A stretch of DNA of 64,000 bases from a bacterium (GCA_019695305.1 JAIBAG010000003.1:89814-153813), one strand, 5' to 3'. Positions 52,905-62,646 are shown, counted from the stretch's first letter. The notes: generated by a model not told the origin, from the sequence alone. Made by a program: numbers and translations.

Positions 52905-55900
52905 ATGGATGAATTTGATTACAGTTTATTTCCTCCCCAGTGCGACCCAAACGATCCTTTTTACGAAGAGGATAATGTTTCTCTATTGCCCGAAGAAAGT
53001 ACTGTGCCATTGGTTGTGGATGAATCGCAAATTTGTCCCACTACAAACGATGAATATGTGGAAGTTGATAGTGTAGGTTTAAGTGATGTTGTGGCGAGCA
53101 ATACACCTGCACTGGTGTCAAACGAAGAAACTCTCTCATTTTCTCAACAAGACCTTGGTGTAAGCAACAATCGTTTGTGGTCTTATCTTAATCAGTTTAA
53201 TCACGATTTAACTTTTAAGCACGCCTTTGAAGTGTGGTGGGAACGTGGTTTTGATACTACAAGTTTGTTTATTTCCAATTATGCTTTGCAAGATAAACCC
53301 AACGCGCAAAAGCTAAGTGATTTACGTCACGATATTTATAACCGTGTTCCATACAATGATTTACGCATTTTTTATGATGAAGTGGAAAACGTAATTTCTG
53401 TTTTGGCAACTAAAATGGGCATTGTGTATGAACGGCCGGCCGATAATTTAATCCCGCAATTTGAATTAGAAATAGATTTTGAACGTCCGGTACAAGGCTT
53501 TGGACCGCGTACTTATTATGCTTACGATTTGAAAAGTGGGCAGCGTTATCGTGTATCGTTTAACGATGAAGTTGGTTTTACCGGTGGATATTATGCCGTG
53601 AACATCCCTCGTACTTTTTTTGGTAAGGCCCAAGAGTTGGATCAAATAGTTGGATATAATATTAATCCCATGCTTAATGCACCCATTTTACCGGATCCTA
53701 TTTACAGGTTTGAAGCGGAAAAAATGAGCATGGTGTTGGATAATGGGCCAGAAGCGTATCAGGCGCAACTTACTGCTGTGGCGCACGAAGCTTTGGGTAT
53801 AAGTTTGGGTGCTCTTTTTTATGGTTTAGGTGGAGCAGCAGGTGGGCGCGGTTCGCTGTCACAACAGTTTGTTCAAAATGCTCAGCCCGTTTTTCCCGAA
53901 GTTGAAATTACCACACCCATCAGAAGCTCTAATCCTTATGCACCGGGAGATATTCGTATTAAACCGGGTGTAGTAACCGAATTACCAGGTTCAAGACCTA
54001 CTGCTGTTCCGTACAATCCCTATTTACCCGAAGAAACATTACCGCTGGCCGCTCAAGGAGCAAGTGGTGCAACAACATCAAGCGGCGGTGGTCTGCAAAC
54101 AACAACCCAAACCACAGTGAGGCCTGTTGTGGTGAATGGTAATTCTTCCGTTCCGCCGTTACCCACAGTAGCGCGTTATCAAGCCCCGCGCATGCTCATG
54201 CCTAGCGAAATAGAAGCGATTAAGGCCGAACCGTTGGCCGTGCGGTATCCGGGGTATGTTGCGCCTGTTCTAGAACCTGTAGTACCAACACTTGTTTTGC
54301 CTCAAGGTGTTAGAAGTATAAGTTCTGTTGTTCCGCCTCTGGTTCCTCCCATGCCGCCTTTTATTTTACCCACAGCCGAGGAGTATCACGAAGTGATTTT
54401 GCCCGAAGCTACAAGTGGTGCCGATGAAATAGCCGAACAACATAACGACATAACACCCATGATTGATGTTGTGGATCCTGAAGCTTTTAGCGGTGATTTG
54501 CCGGTAAAGCCGGAAGAAGGAATGCAGGTGGCTGGTGATATGCGGATACCGGAGTATAAAGCTTTATTAGAAAAGCTGCGACGAGAGTTACCAAAATTGC
54601 CCAAGCCTTCGGATGCCGCTATAGAATATGTAGAAGAGAATATAAAGCCTCTTACCGAAGCGCGAGACTTAGCGTTTCGCATTATTTATTTAAAAGATCA
54701 AATTGCAGTAAAAGGAGGCTTTGAAGTTGTTACCGGATTAGAAGATGGTGCTGTGCCTGGTGTGCCGGCAGTTTTGGGTGGCGGGCTTGTTTATAATTCT
54801 TACGATACCGTACGGCAACTGTTTCAGGCTCTGGCCTTGGTAGATCCGGAAATTGTGGATGCTGCCTTAAATCCCGATTTACATCCTGATAGAAGCGATG
54901 TGGCTCGCCTGATTGAGGCGCAAGTTTTAGCTGGTATGCGTATTTTAGATTTGGGTTGCGGACCAGACACTATTTTTGCCCGCTTAGCTCGTGCCATGGG
55001 GGCCGAAGTTTGGACGGTAGATATGCTACCACCCGATAGAATTGGCCCAGAAGGTTCGGTGGAGCGTGCGTTTTATTTACAAATGGATTTATCCAATAGA
55101 TATGCAGCCGCTCGCATTTATGAAGCCACGGGTGGCAATTTTAATTTGGTAACGCAAGCGCATTTAAACAGCGATGCCGAACCAGTGATGGAGGTTCCTA
55201 ATTTACCAAGGATGGCCTCGGCCTTGTTAAGAGACGGCGGGGCTTATTCGGGAAGCAGGAATGCGTGGATAAATGTGCGGGGAGAGTTTGTTCCGTTTGT
55301 GCCAACAAATAATCTGAATCCGGAAAGCAGCGGTTCTTTTAGTGCCTTCTATTATTTATATGGAATGCGCATGCCCGTTGATGTGGAATGGGATGAAGAT
55401 GGCAGATATAAAGCTTCAACTTATGGTAGCCCCTTAGAAAAAATGACGTATTGGCTTCATGATGACGAGAGCGGGGATTATTTAGGTGTAATAACACGTG
55501 ATGGGCGTTTTTTAGATGTGGATAACTATCCTTATTTTGAATATAGCGATCCCATTCATTATCCAGAAGTTTCGGGAACACTGAGTACAGACCAAACGGT
55601 AAATCTGGAAATTGCTCAAATTAATTTGGCCAGCTTTTTACCCAATACTTCTTTTAGAAATCCTGCGCAGGAAGCGCGGGTAACGTCACCGTCTGATATT
55701 CATACTGGAGATGTATTTTTTATTACTCATGCCAAGGGGCCTGTGAGTACGGCAATTAGCAACAGTTTGGATGGCGCCTATCAAAATATACCGCGCGTTG
55801 CTCTTTACGATCCCCGTTATCCTGTTGATCCTGATGTGTTTTTACAGACAACGCGTACTTTTTATAGTGCCGATGGAGCTCTTAGTCTTGTTGGGCGCAA

Positions 55901-58694
55901 TTCTGATTTCCCGTTTGAAAACTTTGACCGTTATCATGTGGCGGGAGGCTTTAATGTTGATTGTGTATACCGTACGGTGAGAGATGTTGTGCAGGCTTTT
56001 GAAGCGTCGCAAAGGGAAAGTATAGAAATTATTTTACACCCTCAATTAATTTACGGCCCTTTGGTTTTAGAAAGCGGCAATATAGATTACAATATATATT
56101 ATGATAATTTGCAAAGAGCTCCCAATCCACAAGCCGAATTAGATGCTTATATACACGAATTAGTAGAAGAGTTTGGTGAGATACAATTAGTATCTGCCCC
56201 TGCCAATCCGCTTGATTTGGGGCATTTGTACGCAGTAACACTTGCCGATGGCCGTAAAGTGACGGTGAAGTTTGTGAGGGAAGGAATCCAGGCTGAGCAA
56301 CAAAAACCAGATCGTGATTTGGGGGATTATGTAGCCTCCGTAGAACCCACCCGCCAAGCCTTGCACCCGCATCCAGCGACTTCAAATTCATTTGAAGCAT
56401 TTTATTATTCAGATGGAGTGCGTGTGGCTGTAGAAGTGCATAAAGATGAAGAGGGTAAATATCATATTTTAAATGATGATGAACCTTATGAAGGTTTAAC
56501 ACATTGGCTTCATGATGCGGGGGGAGCTTTTTTAGGCGTGCTAACCGGTGACGGTCGTTTTTTGAGTGAATATGACCATCCTTATTTGGGATATGTCGAT
56601 CCAATTCATTATCCTGCCCCAACGTTTGATTTAGGAATTGATCAAATTAATTTTTCAAATGTTCTTCCAGACACATCTTTTAGAAATCCATTCCAAAAAG
56701 AACGTGTTACTTCACCTTCTCAGGATCATACAGGTGCTGTATTTTTAATAACCCACGCCGATGGACCTGCAGCTACTAATGTTGGCAGCTTTTTAGCTAA
56801 TGACTATCAGGATGTGCCGCGTGTTGCTCTTTACGACTCTCGTTTTCCTGTTCATCCCGATGTATTTTTACAAATGACTTCTACATTTTATAGCCTCGAT
56901 GGAAGTCTTGATTTTTTGGGGGTCAATTCAAGTTTTCCCTTTGGTAATTTTGACACTTATCATTTAGCAGGTGGATATAACAATGACTGTCTGGCTACTA
57001 CTTTTAAAAATATCGTAGACTCCTTTTTAGAATCAGACAAAAAAGCAATAGATGTGGTTTTTCATCCTGAGCTTATTTTTGGAAGATTGATGTACATGAG
57101 TGGGAGAGAGTCTAAAAATGATGTTTATTATGATAATTTACAGGGTTCTGTTGATCCACAAACAGAATTAAATTTTTATGTGCAGATGTTAACTATGATG
57201 ATGAAGGCTGATCTTCGCTTGGTTTATGCCCCTGCCAATCCCCTCGATTTAGGCCAAGTGTATACCATTACGCTGGAGGGCGGAAAAGTAGTGACGGTGA
57301 AGTTTGTAAAAGAGGGCCAAAATAGTGTTCCAACGGAACCAGAATTAGGACTAGTTCTTCCGTTTCCTGTTAGGTCCACGCAGGAAGAAGTTGTAGCGGC
57401 TCCGCAAGCTGTTTCTATTATTCCAGACGAAGAAGGCATGGCCGAATTAGTGCAAGACTGGATGCCCGCTATAGAAGCAAAAATAACTTACACAATAAAA
57501 GAGTATGAACGGCGGTACCGCGTAAAATTAAATGATGTAGCCAAAGAAGATATTAGAAATTACTTTTACAGAGGTTTTCAGGGACATTTATTGGATAAAT
57601 TAGGGGAAGCGTATTTAGAAAATATGCGAACTGAGGCGGAAACCGATGATGATGATTTTGATGGAATTTTGCCTATGGCCTTTGGTTTGCCTATGGGCCG
57701 GCCACTAATAGGTACACGTATGCATTATGACGATGTAACTAGCGAATCTATCATGGAGGAGTTAGATGCTTTAGAAACGCATGTGTTGGAAAGAGATCCT
57801 GACGAGCTTCAAGAATTTCTTGATAAAGAAATCACCAGTGCTCGTTTAGTGGCAACAAATACAAGTCCTGTCACCACTGCTACTCCCAGATCGCGTGCGG
57901 CTTTTAGATTAGTGCGAAGTACGGATGATGTATCTGCCGCATCGCCTGTTGTGCGCCAAGTTTCTATTTCAACGCGTGTTTTAGGTGGTTCCGAAAGTGG
58001 GCCGTTAGATGTTTATACGTTTAGTGATAAATTTATAGGAGAAGGTTTTATTATATCTTACCCGGCTATTGCCAGTGTAACGCCGCCTGCTGTTGACAGT
58101 TTAACTTATGTTGATAACGGAGATTCGGGATTAGTGTTTACAGACGGCACTAAGGCATACAAAGTTTTGTATAATACCAGCACGACGCGTGAGGATCCTA
58201 GTAATACTCAATTTGGAGATACTTTATTAGAGGCTATTGGAGTTCCGGTTGTGCATGTGGAGGGTTATAGCAAAATTGTTTTTGAAACAGAATTTGGTCA
58301 TCCCGCTGTTGATAGCAGAATTATACCTGGATTAAGTTATGATGTGGTTCAAATGAATTATTTAGACCCTCAAGTGTGGACCACATCAGCATTTTTAACA
58401 CCAGATATTAAAGCTATAGCCGACCAAAATTTAGAGGTTATTAAAGCAACCCTGGCCCGTTATGGCCTTGGTTATGAAGATGGTGGCTTGCAGTATAAAA
58501 CCAATATCATCACAGGTGAGGTCGTGTTGGTAGATCCTGCCGAAATCACGGTGGTAGATCCCGTATTATTTAAAGCTTTTTACACAAGCTTACCCTTGCG
58601 TGTGTTGACTCGTGATGAAAACCCTAACGAAAGAGAAGCGCGCGAATCTAGAGAAAATCCTGAACTTGAAGATTACAATCCAGGTGGCGACTAA
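52905..58694 (+). CDS. Giant multidomain protein of unknown function (methyltransferase-like, tandem module, kinase-like)
   Basis: I start at the ATG at 52905 (1929 aa); the TTG at 52872 would translate the hairpin. There is no signal peptide. Residues about 95-320 form an unknown domain; 330-545 is a Pro-rich linker; 560-790 contains a class I methyltransferase-like motif (RILDLGCGPDTIFARL near 680); 808-1127 and 1158-1470 are two copies of an unrecognised module (shared: TSFRNP, RVTSPS, VFLITHA/VFFITHA, PRVALYD, YYDNLQ, APANPLDLG, VTVKFV). About 1735-1890 is kinase-like: SGLVFTDGTKAYKVLY (a V-x-K-type Lys) and LGYEDGGLQYKTN then VLVDPAEI. This mosaic resembles bacterial effector or polymorphic-toxin proteins. 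No secretion signal is visible. Confidence 0.85.
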   Translation: MDEFDYSLFPPQCDPNDPFYEEDNVSLLPEESTVPLVVDESQICPTTNDEYVEVDSVGLSDVVASNTPALVSNEETLSFSQQDLGVSNNRLWSYLNQFNHDLTFKHAFEVWWERGFDTTSLFISNYALQDKPNAQKLSDLRHDIYNRVPYNDLRIFYDEVENVISVLATKMGIVYERPADNLIPQFELEIDFERPVQGFGPRTYYAYDLKSGQRYRVSFNDEVGFTGGYYAVNIPRTFFGKAQELDQIVGYNINPMLNAPILPDPIYRFEAEKMSMVLDNGPEAYQAQLTAVAHEALGISLGALFYGLGGAAGGRGSLSQQFVQNAQPVFPEVEITTPIRSSNPYAPGDIRIKPGVVTELPGSRPTAVPYNPYLPEETLPLAAQGASGATTSSGGGLQTTTQTTVRPVVVNGNSSVPPLPTVARYQAPRMLMPSEIEAIKAEPLAVRYPGYVAPVLEPVVPTLVLPQGVRSISSVVPPLVPPMPPFILPTAEEYHEVILPEATSGADEIAEQHNDITPMIDVVDPEAFSGDLPVKPEEGMQVAGDMRIPEYKALLEKLRRELPKLPKPSDAAIEYVEENIKPLTEARDLAFRIIYLKDQIAVKGGFEVVTGLEDGAVPGVPAVLGGGLVYNSYDTVRQLFQALALVDPEIVDAALNPDLHPDRSDVARLIEAQVLAGMRILDLGCGPDTIFARLARAMGAEVWTVDMLPPDRIGPEGSVERAFYLQMDLSNRYAAARIYEATGGNFNLVTQAHLNSDAEPVMEVPNLPRMASALLRDGGAYSGSRNAWINVRGEFVPFVPTNNLNPESSGSFSAFYYLYGMRMPVDVEWDEDGRYKASTYGSPLEKMTYWLHDDESGDYLGVITRDGRFLDVDNYPYFEYSDPIHYPEVSGTLSTDQTVNLEIAQINLASFLPNTSFRNPAQEARVTSPSDIHTGDVFFITHAKGPVSTAISNSLDGAYQNIPRVALYDPRYPVDPDVFLQTTRTFYSADGALSLVGRNSDFPFENFDRYHVAGGFNVDCVYRTVRDVVQAFEASQRESIEIILHPQLIYGPLVLESGNIDYNIYYDNLQRAPNPQAELDAYIHELVEEFGEIQLVSAPANPLDLGHLYAVTLADGRKVTVKFVREGIQAEQQKPDRDLGDYVASVEPTRQALHPHPATSNSFEAFYYSDGVRVAVEVHKDEEGKYHILNDDEPYEGLTHWLHDAGGAFLGVLTGDGRFLSEYDHPYLGYVDPIHYPAPTFDLGIDQINFSNVLPDTSFRNPFQKERVTSPSQDHTGAVFLITHADGPAATNVGSFLANDYQDVPRVALYDSRFPVHPDVFLQMTSTFYSLDGSLDFLGVNSSFPFGNFDTYHLAGGYNNDCLATTFKNIVDSFLESDKKAIDVVFHPELIFGRLMYMSGRESKNDVYYDNLQGSVDPQTELNFYVQMLTMMMKADLRLVYAPANPLDLGQVYTITLEGGKVVTVKFVKEGQNSVPTEPELGLVLPFPVRSTQEEVVAAPQAVSIIPDEEGMAELVQDWMPAIEAKITYTIKEYERRYRVKLNDVAKEDIRNYFYRGFQGHLLDKLGEAYLENMRTEAETDDDDFDGILPMAFGLPMGRPLIGTRMHYDDVTSESIMEELDALETHVLERDPDELQEFLDKEITSARLVATNTSPVTTATPRSRAAFRLVRSTDDVSAASPVVRQVSISTRVLGGSESGPLDVYTFSDKFIGEGFIISYPAIASVTPPAVDSLTYVDNGDSGLVFTDGTKAYKVLYNTSTTREDPSNTQFGDTLLEAIGVPVVHVEGYSKIVFETEFGHPAVDSRIIPGLSYDVVQMNYLDPQVWTTSAFLTPDIKAIADQNLEVIKATLARYGLGYEDGGLQYKTNIITGEVVLVDPAEITVVDPVLFKAFYTSLPLRVLTRDENPNEREARESRENPELEDYNPGGD

Positions 58695-60853
58695 CAACAC
58701 CGTGGCCTGGTAAATTTGTGTTCCATTTCTTTTGCCCAAGCTTGACCTGTTAATTTATTATTTTCTTCCTTCACATAATAAGAAACCCCAACAGGCGTGC
58801 TGGTATAAAAAAAATAAGCGGGTGATTCTTTTAAATGAAGCGGTTCTTTTCCCAACTTCATTTTTATCCATTTGCTAAAACAGGCTAATAAAATCATGGT
58901 CACTAAAGCCAGAAACACTCCATCAACTACAGCATTAAGCTTCATATTAAAAATAATCTGAGACGTAGCGGCAATTTTATCGGCGGGAATTAAATTTTGA
59001 GCCAGTTGTCCTTCCATAAAATGAGCTTGGGCTAAAAAGCCCAGTTTAGGATCGGCTGAAAATATTTTTGTTAATCCTGCTGTGTACGTTACACTCACGA
59101 GCCACAACAGAGGGGCGAGAGTAACCAAAATATAGCGGCTCTTATTCATCTTAATTAAAATTGTGGTGGCCAGACAAAGCGCAATTACCGAGAGTAACTG
59201 ATTAGCAATACCAAACAGTGGCCATAACGAATTAATACCGCCATTGGGGTCAATCACGCCGTTGTATAAAAAATAACCCCAGCCACACACAAACAATAAA
59301 CTTGCCGCAATATTGGGGCCGTATGCGTTGATATTACCCAAAGGTTGATAAATATGACCAAGGAGGGCTTGTAATAAAAAACGGCCCACACGCGTGCCGG
59401 CATCAATGGTTGTTAAAATAAAAAGAGCCTCAAACATGATGGCAAAGTGGTACCAAAGGGCCATTAACTTTTCGCCTCCTAATACCTGAGAAAAAATATG
59501 CGCCATCCCTACGGCTAAAGTGGGGGCGCCCCCTGTACGTCCAAAGAGAGTTGTTTCGCCTATATTGGCTGCAAGACTTGTCATTTGTTCAACAGTCACT
59601 GGAAATCCCCAACCGCTAATGGTTTGAACTGTAGTTTGGGCAACGCCACCAAAAGCAGCAGGAGGGGTGTTGATGGCAAAATAAACACCGGGGTCAAGCG
59701 TGGTGGCGGCAATTAAGGCCATGATGGCCACACACGATTCTAAAATCATGCTTCCATAACCCACCATACGCGCATGACTTTCGCGGGTAATCAGTTTTGG
59801 TGTAGTGCCACTGGCAATCAGTGAATGAAAACCGCTGATGGCACCGCAGGCTATGGTGATAAAACAAAACGGAAAGATTTTGCCGGCAAAAATAGGGCCT
59901 GTTCCATCAATAAAACGGCTTAATGCGGGCATATGCACTTCGGGCATCACAATGAGAATACCAATGGCTAAAGCGCCAATCGTTCCCAATTTCATAAAAG
60001 TAGAAAGATAATCGCGGGGAGCTAAGAGGAGCCAAACCGGAAGAATAGAGGCGAGGATACCATATATTATAATGCCCCAGGCTAAAGTTGGGCCATCAAA
60101 AGTTAAAATTTTTGAGAGTGCAGGAATTTCGTGAAAAAATTTTCCTCCCCACACGGATGCTAGCAATAAAACAATGCCAATAAGGGTCACTTCGCTTACT
60201 TTGCCAATACGGATAAAACGCATGTAGCATCCCATAAACATGGCAATGGGGATGGTTGCCAAAATAGTAAAAGTTCCCCAAGGGCTATGAGCTAAAGCTT
60301 TGACGACCACAAGTCCTAAAACAGCAATAAGAATAATCATGATGGAGACAATAGCGATAAGGGCAATAATACCGGCAAAGCCGCTGATTTCTTCTTTTAC
60401 CATTTCACCCAAACTTTTTCCGTTACGGCGCATGGATGAAAATAGGATGAAGAAATCTTGAACCGCTCCGCCTAACACAACACCAATAAGAATCCACAAA
60501 GTGCCGGGCAAGTAACCAAATTGAGCAGCCAAAACAGGGCCCACCAAAGGACCCGGGCCGCTGATGGCGGCAAAGTGATGGCCAAATACAATCCATTTAT
60601 TAGTTTTCACAAAATCGCGGCCGTCTTCATGAACCTCGCAGGGTGTTTTGCGGTTGTCGTTTAAGACGGCGATCTTGGTGGCAATCCATTTGGAATAAAA
60701 GCGATAGCCAATGGTGTAGGTGCAGAGGGCAGAGAGGAGTATCCAAACGGCATTGAGTGATTCGCCACGGTGAAGGGCAATGGTGGTGTAGGCAAAGGCG
60801 CCTATAATAGAGAGCGCGATCCAGGGGAGGGTGTGGAAGATTTTTTTAAGCAT
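58691..60853 (-). CDS. cstA: Carbon starvation protein A (CstA-family transporter)
   Basis: The start is the ATG at 60853 (720 aa); the longer frame to 60991 would translate a palindromic repeat. The protein has about 16-18 hydrophobic helices and the family signature GHHFAAISGPGPLVGP with DFFILFSSMRRNGKSLGEM. CstA proteins take up peptides or pyruvate, typically in starvation. An acidic or histidine kinase regulator is not adjacent. The stop overlaps the convergent giant gene by 4 bases. Confidence 0.94.
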   Translation of the reverse strand: MLKKIFHTLPWIALSIIGAFAYTTIALHRGESLNAVWILLSALCTYTIGYRFYSKWIATKIAVLNDNRKTPCEVHEDGRDFVKTNKWIVFGHHFAAISGPGPLVGPVLAAQFGYLPGTLWILIGVVLGGAVQDFFILFSSMRRNGKSLGEMVKEEISGFAGIIALIAIVSIMIILIAVLGLVVVKALAHSPWGTFTILATIPIAMFMGCYMRFIRIGKVSEVTLIGIVLLLASVWGGKFFHEIPALSKILTFDGPTLAWGIIIYGILASILPVWLLLAPRDYLSTFMKLGTIGALAIGILIVMPEVHMPALSRFIDGTGPIFAGKIFPFCFITIACGAISGFHSLIASGTTPKLITRESHARMVGYGSMILESCVAIMALIAATTLDPGVYFAINTPPAAFGGVAQTTVQTISGWGFPVTVEQMTSLAANIGETTLFGRTGGAPTLAVGMAHIFSQVLGGEKLMALWYHFAIMFEALFILTTIDAGTRVGRFLLQALLGHIYQPLGNINAYGPNIAASLLFVCGWGYFLYNGVIDPNGGINSLWPLFGIANQLLSVIALCLATTILIKMNKSRYILVTLAPLLWLVSVTYTAGLTKIFSADPKLGFLAQAHFMEGQLAQNLIPADKIAATSQIIFNMKLNAVVDGVFLALVTMILLACFSKWIKMKLGKEPLHLKESPAYFFYTSTPVGVSYYVKEENNKLTGQAWAKEMEHKFTRPRCC

Positions 60854-60904
60854 GGGGAGAAGATAGTGAAAAATATTGAGGTAATAAAGGAGTTTTCTTA
60901 AAGC

Positions 60905-60956
60905 TAAGAGTAACCCACCCCGTCCCTCCCTTAGCTTAAGGGAGGGGTTACTCTTA
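60905..60956 (+). repeat. Palindromic repeat element, family R2, short copy
   Basis: taagagtaaccc (60905-60916) and gggttactctta (60945-60956) are perfect 12-bp terminal arms, with inner gtccctccctta / taagggaggg arms. The TAA stop of the ComEC-like gene (60954-60956) is made by this element. Confidence 0.9.
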
Positions 60957-61844
60957 AGGGTAGCTATCCCCCTCCACCTCAAAACTCCCATCCATATGCA
61001 CTAAAATATCAATGTCACCTTCTTCAGTTTTATAAACGGAGCTGCCTATTTGGGAAAGGCGGTTCATTACTTCGGGGGTAGGGTGGCCATAAGCATTAGC
61101 TCCCACCGATAAAACGGAAACGACAGGATCCAATATCCTCAAAAAATGCTCATTACTACTGGTATTGCTCCCATGATGATTCACAATCAACACATCCACA
61201 GGCCCGGTTAAATCGGCCGTATGAGTTTCTAAATCCACTGTTTCATTGCCTCCCCCTGTTAAATCACCTCCTGCAAATAATTTAAAAGATCCATATTCTA
61301 GAAGAAGCCCCAAACTTTTTTCGTTTTCGCTTTCTATTTCTATTTTTGTACCATCTTCAAAACTACCATCACTAACAATTGTGGTGATTACCAGATCATC
61401 CCGGGGTGTAAGCACAGACCCTGCAAGTAGGGCTTCTCTCTTTCCTTCCAAAAGACTTAGGTAGAGATAATCTAAATAAGAAGGATCCAAAGGATCAGTG
61501 CCGCGATCATAAACATGAATATCAAAACCAGCTTCTACTAACTCATCCACATTCCCCATGTGATCGGCATCAAAATGAGTGATGATAAGGGTGAGTGCAG
61601 TAATGCCATACTCTTCAAGAAGTGGAATGAGGGCTTCTGTTCCGGAATCGGAAGGGCCTGTATCGATGAGCAACGCTTCTTTATCAGCTGTGACAATCAT
61701 CGTGCAATTTCCCTGGCCCACGTTGACAGCAATGATGTGCAAGTAGCTGGATAGAGAATTGTCCAATTCTGTGTGTCTAATCGAAGGTGTGAGGCTAGGA
61801 GTACAACTGATACATATAATGAATAGAAGAAATAATTTTTTCAT
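60954..61844 (-). CDS. ComEC-type metallo-beta-lactamase-fold lipoprotein
   Basis: This 296-residue protein has a short lipoprotein signal (KKLFLLFIICISC, lipobox Cys at 14). The body is the hydrolase domain found at the C-terminus of ComEC/Rec2: IIAVNVGQGNCTMIV, LIDTGP, THFDADHMGN (the H-x-D-x-D-H form), AGGDLTGGG, VNHHGSNTSSNEHFL and GHPTPEV. In ComEC it is thought to degrade the non-transported DNA strand; free-standing copies are predicted extracytoplasmic nucleases or phosphodiesterases. There is no channel domain here. It is divergent from a sigma-54 operon. Confidence 0.88.
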   Translation of the reverse strand: MKKLFLLFIICISCTPSLTPSIRHTELDNSLSSYLHIIAVNVGQGNCTMIVTADKEALLIDTGPSDSGTEALIPLLEEYGITALTLIITHFDADHMGNVDELVEAGFDIHVYDRGTDPLDPSYLDYLYLSLLEGKREALLAGSVLTPRDDLVITTIVSDGSFEDGTKIEIESENEKSLGLLLEYGSFKLFAGGDLTGGGNETVDLETHTADLTGPVDVLIVNHHGSNTSSNEHFLRILDPVVSVLSVGANAYGHPTPEVMNRLSQIGSSVYKTEEGDIDILVHMDGSFEVEGDSYP

Positions 61845-61932
61845 GCCGACAGTGATGCAAATGAAATGCCATGGGCCATTTTATTTTTAGTCTATATTTT
61901 TTTGTAAAATGCTAATCGAGAGTCTCAGCATA

Positions 61933-61969
61933 GTCTCAAAATGAATCAGGCGTAGTCCCAAAATGAGAC
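61933..61969 (+). promoter_or_regulatory. Paired enhancer-binding sites upstream of a sigma-54 promoter (locus 2)
   Basis: GTCTCAAAATGAATC (61933) and GTCCCAAAATGAGAC (61955) start 22 bp apart, as at 17253/17275. A further half-site GAGTCTCA lies just upstream (61920). They are about 60 bp upstream of the sigma-54 promoter. GAGTCTC...GAGACTC plus the T-run could also form a terminator for transcripts from the left. Confidence 0.78.
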
Positions 61970-62020
61970 TCTTTTTTAATTTAAAATATAAAAAATCTTT
62001 TAATTTCAGCTTTATTTTTT

Positions 62021-62036
62021 TTGGCACAAAGCTTGC
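62021..62036 (+). promoter_or_regulatory. Sigma-54 promoter (locus 2)
   Basis: TTGGCAcaaagcTTGC matches the -24/-12 consensus with GG and GC 10 bp apart. The expected start near 62048 lies two bases before the ATG at 62050, implying a leaderless transcript. Confidence 0.87.
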
Positions 62037-62049
62037 GTTGCGTGATGGC

Positions 62050-62646
62050 ATGAAAAACTTACTTATCACTTTTCTATTGATTGTGTTGTCGCAACCGGCC
62101 ATGGCCAAAATTCGTTTAGCCGACGAACCCTCATATCGCGAGGTGTTAGATTCTTACTTAAAAGAAGAGTCGATGGACTATAAAGCCATGCGGGAGTGGG
62201 ATAAAAAAATGAACCGATCGGCATGGTTTCCTGTGCTTAGTGTGGGTTACGATCATTTTTTGCGCGAAACGCAGGCTATTGCCATTAACGATAATATTTC
62301 TGTTTCTTCCAGTGCTGTTAGTGTGGGGCCGCCCGATAATAACTGGGATAATAGTGTTTATCAGGCCGATAATATTCGGGTGAGGGCGGTGTGGAATTTG
62401 GCCGATCTTATTTTTCACGATAAAACTTTAAGCGTGTCGCAAGAAAAACGGGATTTATCGCGGATGCGCATGAGCATGTCGGAACTTTTGTTTAAAAACT
62501 ATGCCGAGCGTAAACAATTGGTAGAAAAAGTGGCAAAGGCAGGGAGCAACAACGAAGCTTGTCTTAAAATTGAACTGTATAACCAAAAAATAAATGCCTT
62601 AACCCACGATGCTTTTAAAGCAAGATGGTGGAGGTGTGGGTTATGA
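62050..62646 (+). CDS. Exported protein of unknown function, TolC-like helix segment
   Basis: The start is the ATG at 62050 (198 aa), which opens a clean signal peptide (KNLLITFLLIVLSQPAMA). Upstream in-frame codons to 61963 lie before the predicted sigma-54 start. The mature part has beta-like segments with aromatic residues (FPVLSVGYDHFL, ADNIRVRAVWNLADLIF) and a long helix (SQEKRDLSRMRMSMSELLFK) that recalls one half of a TolC-type outer-membrane protein. It overlaps the next gene by ATGA. Confidence 0.75.
   Translation: MKNLLITFLLIVLSQPAMAKIRLADEPSYREVLDSYLKEESMDYKAMREWDKKMNRSAWFPVLSVGYDHFLRETQAIAINDNISVSSSAVSVGPPDNNWDNSVYQADNIRVRAVWNLADLIFHDKTLSVSQEKRDLSRMRMSMSELLFKNYAERKQLVEKVAKAGSNNEACLKIELYNQKINALTHDAFKARWWRCGL

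Noticed and set aside
60854..60991. N-terminal extension of CstA
   Set aside because: These 46 codons translate the palindromic repeat and spacer. The conserved protein begins at the ATG at 60853.
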